Shown here in pieces: positions 41,337-49,793 of a DNA stretch of 64,000 bases. Under the pieces are notes generated by a model. It did no database searches and was not told the DNA's origin. It worked only from the letters and a program-made list of their open reading frames with translations. Position 1 is the first letter of the stretch. Every line of letters begins with the position of its first letter. This DNA is from Bacillota bacterium (GTDB taxonomy: Bacteria > Bacillota > Clostridia > DSM-8532), in the NCBI GenBank assembly GCA_023443745.1, contig JAEZTB010000059.1, positions 102,019 to 166,018 of the forward strand, in the 5' to 3' direction. The position numbers were made by a program, and so were the translations under genes.

Positions 41337-42899
41337 CTATAGGAAATCGTAAATTGTGGTTTTATTTTTCCCTGCCCATCGTTTTAAATCTTCACGTTTT
41401 ACAATGCCTGTTAAGGTGAAGGTCGCAAGAATAACGACCAATACAATGCCGACCGAACAAAGCATAGCGAGCCTGCCGGATATATGCCAGAGGCTTGGCA
41501 ATTGTTTGAGTATCAGGGCTGCTACAGATCCTAATAATGTAGCCGCGAGAGGCTTTAAAAGCCATTCTCCCATATCAATAGACATGCCGGTTATTTTGGA
41601 AATCTCCCTGAAATTAAGGATAATGGTCAGGATGCTTCCGCCAATAACGGCATAAATATAGGCATTTGCTCCAAATAGCGGAATAGCAAACCATATGACT
41701 GCAAGCCTTATGATACTGCCCAAAAGCGTGTTGATTAATATAGCAGATTCTCGGGCAAGACCGTTTAGAATCCCCAGCATTGTTTGCTGAAGGTACAGGA
41801 AAACGCCTGTAAAAGCAAGGAGATAAAGGATATCCCCTACATTTTCCCCCGGGTAGACCAGCTCTGCAAGCTCATGACTACATGTGGCAAAAAAGGAAGT
41901 AAAAATTAAGCCCATGATGAAAGTCAGCCTTATGGACTGGGAAATTTGTCGATTAGCTACTGCGTATTGCTTGGATGCAACGGCGCTGGCAATAGCCGGG
42001 ACAAGTGCGGTAGCCAGAGCCATGGGCAGCATGGAGGGGAAAAACACCAAGGGAGACGCCATTCCGGTAAGTCGGCCAAAGGCTTTCAAACTGTCCTGGA
42101 ACGTAAGCCCATAGAGAATAAGCCGCTGAGGAATAATCAAATTCTCTGCGGTACCGATAGTTGAAAGTATGAGTCGGTTGGCAGAGATGGGGAGTGCAGT
42201 TTTAATAATTTTTTTGAGCGTAACTTTTTGTTTTTCTGAGTTTTGCTGAGATTTAGCACCCTTTTTAGCTTTTTGCCATAAAAAGACGATATATACCACA
42301 AGCACATTGACATACTCACCCACAAGCATGGCCATTACAGCCAGAAGGCACATGCTCTCAAGGCCTTTTCCTTTAAAAGAATCAAATAATACGAGAACAA
42401 AGCATAGTTTGGTTATTTGCTCGAGGATTTGCCCAATAGCATTGGGAAGCATTTCCTGCCTGCCGTAGAAATAGCCTTTATAGGCTGAAGCTGCTGCAAT
42501 GGGAGGTATGAGTACAAGCATCCAAAATAGGGAGTTACGTGTCCTCGCATCACCTGTAATTCCTAAAACCAGGGAATCAAGATTAATAATCAACAACCCG
42601 CATACAATGACCCCCGTAACCATCACAAGACCTGATGACAGGGAGGCTATCCTCATACCTTTTTCATCCAGGCGTCTGGAGGTCTCCTCGGCCACAAAAC
42701 GTGAGACTGCAACTGATATACCGGCCGAAAGTACCAGAACCAAGAGAGAGTAAATGGGTACAACAAGCTGATAAAGCCCCAGTCCTTCAGAACCGATGCC
42801 ATTGGCTATGAAAACCCGATATACAAACCCGATGGCTTTAACAAGGAACCCTGTAACAGTGAGCACAGCCGCATTGTACTTTAGCGAGCGTCGAGCCAT
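41337..42899 (-). CDS. SpoVB/MATE-like polysaccharide (lipid II) flippase
   Basis: Membrane protein of 520 aa with about fourteen helices. NAAVLTVTGFLVKAIGFVYR and RVFIANGIGSEGLGLYQLVV are characteristic of the SpoVB branch of the MOP superfamily. Further typical blocks are AYKGYFYGRQEMLPNAIGQI, TALPISANRLILSTIGTAEN and the C-terminal VIGGSILTIILNFREI. SpoVB relatives flip peptidoglycan precursors, often for spore cortex synthesis. No partner gene is coupled to it, so whether it serves sporulation or growth is inferred only. The start ATG at 42899 has AGGGAGGAG 6 bases before it. Confidence 0.9.
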   Translation of the reverse strand: MARRSLKYNAAVLTVTGFLVKAIGFVYRVFIANGIGSEGLGLYQLVVPIYSLLVLVLSAGISVAVSRFVAEETSRRLDEKGMRIASLSSGLVMVTGVIVCGLLIINLDSLVLGITGDARTRNSLFWMLVLIPPIAAASAYKGYFYGRQEMLPNAIGQILEQITKLCFVLVLFDSFKGKGLESMCLLAVMAMLVGEYVNVLVVYIVFLWQKAKKGAKSQQNSEKQKVTLKKIIKTALPISANRLILSTIGTAENLIIPQRLILYGLTFQDSLKAFGRLTGMASPLVFFPSMLPMALATALVPAIASAVASKQYAVANRQISQSIRLTFIMGLIFTSFFATCSHELAELVYPGENVGDILYLLAFTGVFLYLQQTMLGILNGLARESAILINTLLGSIIRLAVIWFAIPLFGANAYIYAVIGGSILTIILNFREISKITGMSIDMGEWLLKPLAATLLGSVAALILKQLPSLWHISGRLAMLCSVGIVLVVILATFTLTGIVKREDLKRWAGKNKTTIYDFL

Positions 42900-43073
42900 T
42901 GGACTCCTCCCTGATTATTCTTTCGACCCTCCATTCTATGTTGAACTTGGGAAATATATGTTTTCAGGCTAGTCCTATGTATTTACTTGAATGTAAAATT
43001 ATTCTTTTTAAAATTCCAAATATATGGTAAAATAACTTTTGATATTTGTTTATGCTGGAAGGAGCGTAAAAAC

Positions 43074-44021
43074 ATGACTTTCAAAAAATTATTAAGCCTG
43101 CTGTTGGTCTTATGTATGATCTTCACCGTTGTTGCATGTGCCGGAAAAGACAAGGATGATGACGATGATGATTCCAAATCCAGTTCCGGAAAAAAGGGTG
43201 GAATATTCTCAAAAATTAACGACAGTGACAGCGAAGATGATGAGGATAAGGATGAAAAAGACTCTGCTGATGAGGACTCCAAGGATAAAGACTCCGACGA
43301 TAAGGATGCCTTCTCAGATAAAAATGATAATCCCTATGCAGGTCTTAAAGAAGTAAATCTTCCCAAAGACTTTCCTACGGACATCTTCCCCATTTACAAA
43401 GGCGGTATGGTTTTTGCAGCCGATAAGGGCGAGCGTGACGGTATAGGCTTTTATTCAATAATGGCAGTTTTTAATGCCGATATGGAAACTGTGGGTACGT
43501 TCTATAAAGATAAGATTAAAGATGCTGAGAACTTGGAAGATCAATCGACTTCTGACTTTACGTACTATACAGGAACGCTGGGAAGTTATGAATTTAGTCT
43601 TTCATTAGCAAGTGATTCCACCAATAAAAAATATTCATTATTGACTCTTGAGCTGACAGCGATCCCCACCGTAGGTGACCTCTTAAAGTCACTATCCAAG
43701 GCAGAGCTTCCAGATAAATACCCCGCCGACTCCTTCCCGATAATTGATGGTGCTGCGCTTTACGATGCACGTGAATCGGTTAATGACGGAAAAACATCCT
43801 ACTCTTTAACGGTATACACCGATAAGAGTTTTAAAGATATTATCGCTTTTTACGAAGAAAAGATCGAAACAGATGAAGATATAAACAAGTCCATAACCAC
43901 CGATTACTTTGATTTGGACGGTACCGCTAATAATTACTACTTCTATATCAGTGGAGACCTAACTGAAGAGAATGGTGTAGAAGTGATACGCTACTACCTT
44001 AATCTTGAACCCGCAAATTAA
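43074..44021 (+). CDS. Lipoprotein of unknown function with acidic linker
   Basis: 315 aa from an ATG at 43074 (GGAAGGAG 8 bases before). A signal peptide with lipobox VVAC (Cys22) is followed by a remarkable stretch rich in Asp, Glu, Ser and Lys (~25-95), which is probably disordered. Then come two related beta-rich modules, LPKDFPTDIFPIYKGG (~107) and LPDKYPADSFPIIDGA (~215), each followed by FYKDKI or FYEEKI after the phrases NADMETVGT and TDKSFKDII. The repeated FP-x-D-x-FPI motif shows an internal duplication. No known family is recognised. A T-rich terminator follows. A plus-strand single gene, divergent from the SpoVB-like gene. Confidence 0.82.
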   Translation: MTFKKLLSLLLVLCMIFTVVACAGKDKDDDDDDSKSSSGKKGGIFSKINDSDSEDDEDKDEKDSADEDSKDKDSDDKDAFSDKNDNPYAGLKEVNLPKDFPTDIFPIYKGGMVFAADKGERDGIGFYSIMAVFNADMETVGTFYKDKIKDAENLEDQSTSDFTYYTGTLGSYEFSLSLASDSTNKKYSLLTLELTAIPTVGDLLKSLSKAELPDKYPADSFPIIDGAALYDARESVNDGKTSYSLTVYTDKSFKDIIAFYEEKIETDEDINKSITTDYFDLDGTANNYYFYISGDLTEENGVEVIRYYLNLEPAN

Positions 44022-44063
44022 TATGATGGCTCCAAGTGATAGGGACAAATAATAAGTACATAT

Positions 44064-44103
44064 AATAACCGTCATTGATGAAAATCATGGCGGTTATTTT
44101 TTT
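44064..44103 (+). terminator. Rho-independent terminator of the acidic-linker lipoprotein
   Basis: AATAACCGTCAT and ATGGCGGTTATT pair with one wobble, followed by seven T. Downstream to 44294 I see only the leader of the MFS gene and no supported structure. Confidence 0.88.
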
Positions 44104-44294
44104 CCCTTCCATCTGTTAAAATTGAAGTCCGCCACTTTGTATAATTCATACTTATGGCGCGGCACACTATAACGAGATTCTAAATGTCCCCCACATCGAG
44201 TTTCACTGACATAGTTAACCGGTGATGTCAGTATAACGAAGTTATGAAACGGCTTTACTGTAATTATATCTATGTTTCCGACGAAAGGTAGCTC

Positions 44295-45455
44295 ATGAGA
44301 AAAAGAGACCCGGACAAAACTAAATTCAGTATCATTCAACTTACATTTTGGTGTTCCTGGTGTGCTTTTACCTCTTTTGCCGCTCTTTATTTCAAAAAAA
44401 GAGGGCTTTCAGATGCCCAAACCGGGTTAGCTATTTCCCTCAGCACTTTAGGAGGCATCCTGGGACAATTTGTATGGGGTTTTTTATGTGATAAATTTCA
44501 TACTATTAAGAAGAACTTCATAGTTGCCAATCTAATGATTTGGGCTGCCATTTTATCCTTTCTGTTTTTAAATAGCCCCACCTGGGTTCTAATTCTTATG
44601 TTTATATTGGGTTTTGCCCAGGTTCCTCAGCCCTCCATATTGGATACCTGGATACTAAAGAAGCTCCCGGGTAAGGAGGAGGAATATGGGCATATTCGGC
44701 TCTGGGCCTCAGCAGGTTTTGCGGTTTTTGCTCTCAGCTTCGGGTGGGCCATCCGATATTGGGGATTCAGCGTCATGTTCATAACCGCTTCTTTTTTTAT
44801 ACTGATGACTTTACTGGTGACCATGAGCTTGGCCGATGCTCCGGAAAAGGACAATCATCAAAGCAGCTTAAGAAAGAGCTTTAAAGAGCTGTTTAAAAAT
44901 AAGCGCTATCTTTTCTTTATTATGGTTTGCTTTATTGTAGGACTTGCCTTCCGAACGGTGCATTTACTTCTCCCGCTTATTATTGATCATGTAAAAGGAA
45001 ATTCCGGCGATCTCGGCATTGCTTATTTTGTGGGTGTTATCACAGAAATCCCCATGCTTTTGGCCTCAAAAAAGCTTTCCAAAAAATTTCAAGCCAATCA
45101 GTTAATCTTTTTTTCTATTCTTCTATATATGGTACAATTTTTAATTCTCATTATGGCCGTCAGCCCCTTGCTTGTTTTTGCAGCTATGATAGCCCAAGGC
45201 TTGGCTTTTGGTAATTACCTTCCAAGCATCAGACTTTTTGTCTATGAAAATGCGCCTCAAACCTTAAGAACATCCGCACAGACCCTTGCTGATGCAATTT
45301 GCAGCAGCCTTACAGCCGTCATCGGCTCGGCAGCAGGAGGACTTATAATAGAAAACTATGGCGTCAAAACCGTTCTCATTATTGGCTTGGGCTTATTGAT
45401 ACTGGCTGGTATTATTCTTGTCTTTGATATTCTCAGAAAACGCAAAAGAGCTTAA
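44295..45455 (+). CDS. Major facilitator superfamily transporter (nucleoside/sugar-type MFS_1-like)
   Basis: Membrane carrier of 386 aa with twelve predicted helices. The first block, FSIIQLTFWCSWCAFTSFAA, and RGLSDAQTGLAISLSTLGGI are typical of the LacY-like/PPP (3-phenylpropionate) branch. The loop 2-3 motif is GQFVWGFLCDKFHTIKK. HIRLWASAGFAVFALSFGWA lies in helices IV-V, and the second half begins with FKELFKNKRYLFFIMVCF. The substrate is unknown. GAAAGGTAG precedes the ATG at 44295 by 6 bases. Single gene. Confidence 0.88.
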   Translation: MRKRDPDKTKFSIIQLTFWCSWCAFTSFAALYFKKRGLSDAQTGLAISLSTLGGILGQFVWGFLCDKFHTIKKNFIVANLMIWAAILSFLFLNSPTWVLILMFILGFAQVPQPSILDTWILKKLPGKEEEYGHIRLWASAGFAVFALSFGWAIRYWGFSVMFITASFFILMTLLVTMSLADAPEKDNHQSSLRKSFKELFKNKRYLFFIMVCFIVGLAFRTVHLLLPLIIDHVKGNSGDLGIAYFVGVITEIPMLLASKKLSKKFQANQLIFFSILLYMVQFLILIMAVSPLLVFAAMIAQGLAFGNYLPSIRLFVYENAPQTLRTSAQTLADAICSSLTAVIGSAAGGLIIENYGVKTVLIIGLGLLILAGIILVFDILRKRKRA

Positions 45456-45636
45456 ATCTGCTATATATCAAGAGTTTTCTCTTTTCCTCTTTCAGATGCC
45501 AATTTTTATACCTTGGACAATTATAAAGAATCAGTATATATTTATTATTGAAATTACTTTATAATAACTTATTAAATAGATAACCTTCGTTAATAAATAG
45601 ACAATCTTGTTTCGATTTCATGAAAGGAGACCTATC

Positions 45637-46482
45637 ATGTATAGAATTGTGAGAAAAGAAGTCTTGAATCCTCAAGTTAAACTGCTTGAGATCGAGGCAC
45701 CCTATGTCGCACGTAAGGCAGAACCCGGACAATTCATAATCCTGCGTGTGGATGAGGAGGGTGAGCGTGTTCCATTGACTATTGCCGATTATGATAGAGA
45801 AAAAGGAACTATCACCATTATTTTTCAAGAGGTGGGAGCCTCCACAAAAATTCTGGGTTCACTAAACGAGGGAGACAGCCTCGTAGACTTCTGCGGCCCC
45901 TTGGGAATTGCCTCCCATTTTGATGGCATTAAAAGAGCTGCTGTTATCGGTGGCGGCTTGGGAACAGCCATTGCTTATCCCCAAGCGAAAAAACTACATA
46001 GCTTGGGTGTTCAAGTTGATGTCATTACGGGTTTCAGAAATAAAGATCTTGTCATTCTTGAAAAAGAAATGGCTCAAGTTGCAAGTAAACTGGTGGTTAC
46101 CACCGATGACGGTTCAAACGGGACAAAGGGCTTTGTTTCAGATATTTTAAAGCAGCTTATTGAGGAAGGCAATACCTATGATGTAGTCATTGCCATAGGC
46201 CCTCCCATTATGATGAAGGTTGTCTGCGATGTTACCAGACCTTATGGGATAAAGACCATCGTCAGCCTGAACCCTATCATGATTGATGGAACCGGCATGT
46301 GCGGCGGATGCCGTGTAACAGTCGGTGGAAAAACCAAGTTCGCCTGTGTGGACGGCCCTGACTTTGATGGTCATGAGGTTGATTTCCCGGAGCTTATGAG
46401 ACGTCTTTCCATGTACAAGGATCATGAAAAAACGTCCATGGAACGTCATGCATGCAGATTGGAGGGTATGACCAATGCCTAA
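45637..46482 (+). CDS. nfnA: NADH-dependent ferredoxin:NADP oxidoreductase subunit alpha (NfnA)
   Basis: 281 aa, FAD- and NAD-binding subunit of the bifurcating transhydrogenase, which links NADH, NADPH and ferredoxin. The FAD motif is VPLTIADYDREKGTITIIFQ (RxYS-like loop replaced by PLTIAD, ~45-65), AAVIGGGLGTAIAYPQAKKL is the NAD-binding loop (~103-122), and the C-terminal GTGMCGGCRVTVGGKTKFAC carries Cys for a [2Fe-2S] cluster (~224-243). GPDFDGHEVDFPELMRR closes the protein. The start is the ATG at 45637, with AAAGGAG 6 bases before it. It overlaps nfnB by 8 bases. Confidence 0.93.
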   Translation: MYRIVRKEVLNPQVKLLEIEAPYVARKAEPGQFIILRVDEEGERVPLTIADYDREKGTITIIFQEVGASTKILGSLNEGDSLVDFCGPLGIASHFDGIKRAAVIGGGLGTAIAYPQAKKLHSLGVQVDVITGFRNKDLVILEKEMAQVASKLVVTTDDGSNGTKGFVSDILKQLIEEGNTYDVVIAIGPPIMMKVVCDVTRPYGIKTIVSLNPIMIDGTGMCGGCRVTVGGKTKFACVDGPDFDGHEVDFPELMRRLSMYKDHEKTSMERHACRLEGMTNA

Positions 46483-47866
46483 TATGTCACCGAAAAAAGT
46501 AGCTATTCCGGAGCAAGATCCGCAAATCCGCAATCGTAATTTTGATGAAGTTGCTTTGGGTTACACCGAAGAAATGGCCATAGAAGAAGCTCAACGCTGC
46601 CTGAATTGCAAGCATAAGCCTTGTATTGCAGGATGTCCTGTAAATGTGAAAATTCCTGAATTTATTACTCTTGTTGCTCAGGGAAAATTTGAAGAGGCTT
46701 ACGATAAAATCATTGAAACTAACAGCCTACCTGCTGTCTGCGGTCGCGTATGCCCCCAGGAGTCTCAATGTGAACAAAAATGCGTCCGGGGCATCAAAGG
46801 TGAACCTGTTGGCATAGGTCGTCTTGAAAGATTTACAGCTGATTGGGCCATAAAAAATGTGCAAAAAACCTATGAAAAAACACCGCGAAACGGCAAAAAG
46901 GTTGCCGTTATTGGTTCAGGCCCTGCCGGTCTCTCCTGCGCCGGGGATCTTATTAAGATGGGGTATGATGTAACCATCTTCGAAGCCTTCCATACCGCTG
47001 GTGGTGTTTTGGTTTATGGCATTCCTGAATTCAGACTTCCGAAGAAGCTCGTCCAGAAAGAAATCAATGGGCTTTTAGAGCAGGGTGTTGAGCTGCGAAC
47101 CAATATGGTTATCGGTAAAATTCTCACCATTGATGAAATCTTCCAGGAAGGCTACTCTGCCGCATTTATCGGTTCCGGGGCCGGTCTTCCGACATTTATG
47201 AATATTCCGGGTGAGAACCTTAACGGTGTGTATTCCGCAAACGAGTTCCTTACACGTATCAATCTTATGAAAGCTTACAAGGAACAGGCCGACACTCCCG
47301 TTATGCGCGGTAGATCCGTCGCTGTGGTAGGAGGCGGTAATGTAGCCATGGACGCTGCAAGATGCGCCCAGCGTTTAGGTGCAAGTAAAGTATACATTAT
47401 TTACAGACGCTCCGAAGCCGAGATGCCTGCACGTCTTGAAGAAATTCACCATGCCAAGGAAGAAGGCATCATATTCAAGCTTCTCACCAATCCTACCCAG
47501 GTTTTGGGTGATGAAAAAGGCTGGGTAAAAGGTCTTGAATGCGTTGAAATGGAACTTGGTGAGCCCGATGCCTCCGGCAGACGCCGTCCTGTGACCAAAG
47601 CCGGAAGCGAGCATGTAGTGGATGTCGATACTGTCATTATCGCTATCGGTACCTCCCCCAACCCCCTCATTCGCAGCACTACTCCCGATCTTGAAACCAA
47701 TAAATGGGGTTGCATCGTGGCAAATGAGGAAACAGGCCAGACCAGTAAAGAAGGTGTTTTTGCAGGAGGCGATGCCGTAACTGGCGCTGCTACTGTCATA
47801 TTGGCCATGGGAGCCGGCAAGGCGGCAGCCAAAGCCATGGATGAGTATATTAAGTCCAAGGGATAA
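46475..47866 (+). CDS. nfnB: NADPH-dependent glutamate synthase-like NfnB subunit
   Basis: 463 aa. The N-terminal region (~35-110) has the Cys-rich CLNCKHKPCIAGCPVNVKIP and VCGRVCPQESQCEQKCVRG blocks of two [4Fe-4S] clusters. The FAD domain follows with VAVIGSGPAGLSCAGDLIKM (~150) and GGVLVYGIPEFRLPK. The NADPH domain has VAVVGGGNVAMDAARCAQRLG and VYIIYRRSEAEMPARLEE, and the protein closes with EGVFAGGDAVTGAATVILAMG. This is the small subunit family of glutamate synthase (often annotated gltA), but without a large glutamate synthase subunit and coupled to NfnA it is better read as NfnB. Confidence 0.94.
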   Translation: MPNMSPKKVAIPEQDPQIRNRNFDEVALGYTEEMAIEEAQRCLNCKHKPCIAGCPVNVKIPEFITLVAQGKFEEAYDKIIETNSLPAVCGRVCPQESQCEQKCVRGIKGEPVGIGRLERFTADWAIKNVQKTYEKTPRNGKKVAVIGSGPAGLSCAGDLIKMGYDVTIFEAFHTAGGVLVYGIPEFRLPKKLVQKEINGLLEQGVELRTNMVIGKILTIDEIFQEGYSAAFIGSGAGLPTFMNIPGENLNGVYSANEFLTRINLMKAYKEQADTPVMRGRSVAVVGGGNVAMDAARCAQRLGASKVYIIYRRSEAEMPARLEEIHHAKEEGIIFKLLTNPTQVLGDEKGWVKGLECVEMELGEPDASGRRRPVTKAGSEHVVDVDTVIIAIGTSPNPLIRSTTPDLETNKWGCIVANEETGQTSKEGVFAGGDAVTGAATVILAMGAGKAAAKAMDEYIKSKG

Positions 47867-47919
47867 TTCATGCGAACACATGACTCGACCCGTTACAAGC
47901 CTAGACCAGTAAAGATTAC

Positions 47920-47956
47920 GGCTCTTGACCTGCTAAACCAGAGCAGGTTAAGAGCC
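47920..47956 (+). terminator. Terminator of the nfnAB operon
   Basis: GGCTCTTGACCTGCT pairs with AGCAGGTTAAGAGCC over 14 of 15 bases with a 7-base loop, followed by a short T-rich tail (TCTTTC). 53 bases past the nfnB stop. Confidence 0.8.
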
Positions 47957-48016
47957 TCTTTCATGGGCTTTCTCTTATTGCCATATTTTTATTTTTGCAA
48001 CTTTTAATTTCGGTTC

Positions 48017-48045
48017 TTGCATTTTAATCAAAGCTTTGGTATAAT
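48017..48045 (+). promoter_or_regulatory. Candidate sigma-A promoter of gdhA
   Basis: TTGCAT (48017-48022), 17 bases, TATAAT (48040-48045). It would give a leader of about 220 bases before the gdhA start, unusually long for a simple promoter. A short AT-rich stretch upstream follows the nfnAB terminator. Confidence 0.7.
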
Positions 48046-48166
48046 TCTTTTTGTCCGGTCCTGTTTTCAAGTTACTCTGGCTCAAAGTTAATAATGATGT
48101 TCTTATGGACATACATTCTACTGCAATGGAGTGGTGGAATTGGGAGCTTTCACGGACTTATTCTCT

Positions 48167-48207
48167 ATTCGGATCATTTGATCTGAATGCAAGTGATGGC
48201 TTTTTTT
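48167..48207 (+). promoter_or_regulatory. Possible attenuator in the gdhA leader
   Basis: Two mutually exclusive stems share bases. ATTCGGATC/GATCTGAAT (48167-48175 with 48180-48188) competes with ATCATTTG/CAAGTGAT (48173-48180 with 48190-48197). The second is followed within 3 bases by seven T, like an intrinsic terminator. A 29-codon frame (ATG at 48097, stop 48184-48186) ends inside the structure but has no good ribosome site. Not a riboswitch class I recognise; the evidence is structural only. Confidence 0.4.
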
Positions 48208-48275
48208 GTTGCATTTTTTAGCCATACTTATTGGTTTGGTTTAAAGAAAAACATTTTATTTGGAGGTTCATTGTA

Positions 48276-49613
48276 ATGAAAAATCTTGCTAGTGTTTACG
48301 AACAAGTTGTTAAGCGCAATCCGGGCGAGTTGGAATTTCACCAGGCTGTCAAAGAGGTTTTGGAATCCTTGGAGCCTGTTGCTGAAAAGCATCCTGAATA
48401 CGTTAAAGCAGGCATTTTTGATCGTATCGTAGAACCCGAAAGACAAATTATGTTCCGCGTGCCTTGGGTGGATGACAAGGGAACAGTACAGGTAAACCGT
48501 GGCTTCCGCGTTCAGTTTAACAGTGCCATAGGTCCATATAAGGGAGGTCTTCGTTTTCATCCTTCCGTAAACCTGGGTATCATCAAGTTTCTCGGCTTTG
48601 AGCAGTGCTTTAAAAACTCCCTGACCACACTCCCCATGGGCGGCGGCAAAGGTGGCTCCGACTTCGATCCCAAGGGTAAATCAGACATGGAAATCATGCG
48701 CTTCTGCCAGAACTTTATGTTTGAGCTTGCACGTCACATTGGACCAGATACCGACGTTCCCGCAGGAGACATCGGCGTAGGTGGCCGCGAGATTGGTTAT
48801 ATGTACGGTATGTACAAAAAGCTCCGTAACGATTTTACCGGCGTTTTAACAGGCAAGGGTATTCCTTACGGCGGAAGCCTTGCTCGTACTGAGGCTACCG
48901 GTTATGGTCTCTGTTACTTTATGGACGAAGCATTAAAGGCCAAGGGTAAGTCCTTTGAAGGTAAAACCGTTGTTGTTTCCGGTTCGGGCAATGTTGCCAT
49001 CTACGCAACCCAAAAGGTTCATCAGCTCGGTGGTAAAGTCGTTGCCTTAAGTGACTCCAATGGCTATATCTACGATGAAGAAGGTATCAAGCTGGAAACA
49101 GTTCAGCTTATCAAAGAAGTTCAAAGAGGACGCATTTCCGATTATGTCAAGCATCACCCAACTGCAATCTATAAAGAGAGCTGCAGAGGTATCTGGACAG
49201 TTCCATGTGATATCGCACTGCCATGTGCAACCCAGAATGAGCTTGACGGCAATGATGCTGCCATCCTCGTTAAAAACGGATGCTTTGCTGTGGGCGAAGG
49301 TGCCAATATGCCCTCAACACCTGAGGCTATTGAAGTGTTCTTAAAGAACAAGATTATCTTTGGGCCTGCTAAAGCTGCCAATGCTGGTGGTGTTGCCACA
49401 TCCGGGCTTGAGATGTCGCAAAACAGCATGAGACTTTCCTGGAGCTTTGAAGAAGTTGATGCCAAGCTTAAGGACATTATGCAGAGCATTTATAAAAACG
49501 CAAGCGAAGCTGCAGCCGAATACGGCGATGAAAATAACCTCGTTATGGGAGCTAACATCGCAGGCTTCAAGAAAATTGCAGCAGCTATGTATGCTCAGGG
49601 TGTCGCCTATTAA
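48276..49613 (+). CDS. gdhA: NADP-specific glutamate dehydrogenase
   Basis: Hexameric enzyme making glutamate from 2-oxoglutarate and ammonia; 445 aa. VNRGFRVQFNSAIGPYKGGL and KNSLTTLPMGGGKGGSDFDP (with the catalytic Lys in GGGKGG, ~125) are the family fingerprint, followed by PAGDIGVGGREIGYMYG. The dinucleotide loop is VVVSGSGNVAIYATQKVHQL (~232). LPCATQNELDG, GEGANMPSTPEA and GGVATSGLEMSQNS follow. I choose the ATG at 48276 because GGAGGT precedes it; the longer frame upstream has no site. It follows nfnAB, which could recycle NADPH for it. Confidence 0.97.
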   Translation: MKNLASVYEQVVKRNPGELEFHQAVKEVLESLEPVAEKHPEYVKAGIFDRIVEPERQIMFRVPWVDDKGTVQVNRGFRVQFNSAIGPYKGGLRFHPSVNLGIIKFLGFEQCFKNSLTTLPMGGGKGGSDFDPKGKSDMEIMRFCQNFMFELARHIGPDTDVPAGDIGVGGREIGYMYGMYKKLRNDFTGVLTGKGIPYGGSLARTEATGYGLCYFMDEALKAKGKSFEGKTVVVSGSGNVAIYATQKVHQLGGKVVALSDSNGYIYDEEGIKLETVQLIKEVQRGRISDYVKHHPTAIYKESCRGIWTVPCDIALPCATQNELDGNDAAILVKNGCFAVGEGANMPSTPEAIEVFLKNKIIFGPAKAANAGGVATSGLEMSQNSMRLSWSFEEVDAKLKDIMQSIYKNASEAAAEYGDENNLVMGANIAGFKKIAAAMYAQGVAY

Positions 49614-49657
49614 TTGATAACACTTCGGATTTAAACATTCATATAAACCTCCTTAGC

Positions 49658-49691
49658 AAAAGCTGCTTCAATAAAATTTGGGGCAGCTTTT
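49658..49691 (+). terminator. Rho-independent terminator of gdhA
   Basis: AAAAGCTGC and GCAGCTTTT pair around a ~16-base loop with a following TTTAAAT tail, about 45 bases after the gdhA stop. Confidence 0.75.
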
Positions 49692-49793
49692 AAATCGTGG
49701 AATGCTTTCCGGCTGAGAAATAATTCTATCCTCTACCCTCTCGAAATATATATAGCTTGTACGCAATTTTCCGGAGATGGCAGAGGTGTTATT

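Noticed and set aside
44094..44339. 81-codon minus-strand frame overlapping the MFS start and the preceding terminator
   Set aside because: It ends inside the T run of a terminator, its start lies inside the MFS gene, it has no ribosome site, and no family pattern could be named.
46475..47866. Reading this gene as the small subunit of a full glutamate synthase
   Set aside because: No large glutamate synthase subunit is in the window and the gene is translationally coupled to nfnA, so NfnB is more likely.
47375..47881. Minus-strand frames of 141 and 168 codons across nfnB
   Set aside because: They lie fully within the strongly supported nfnB coding sequence in antisense and lack family features.
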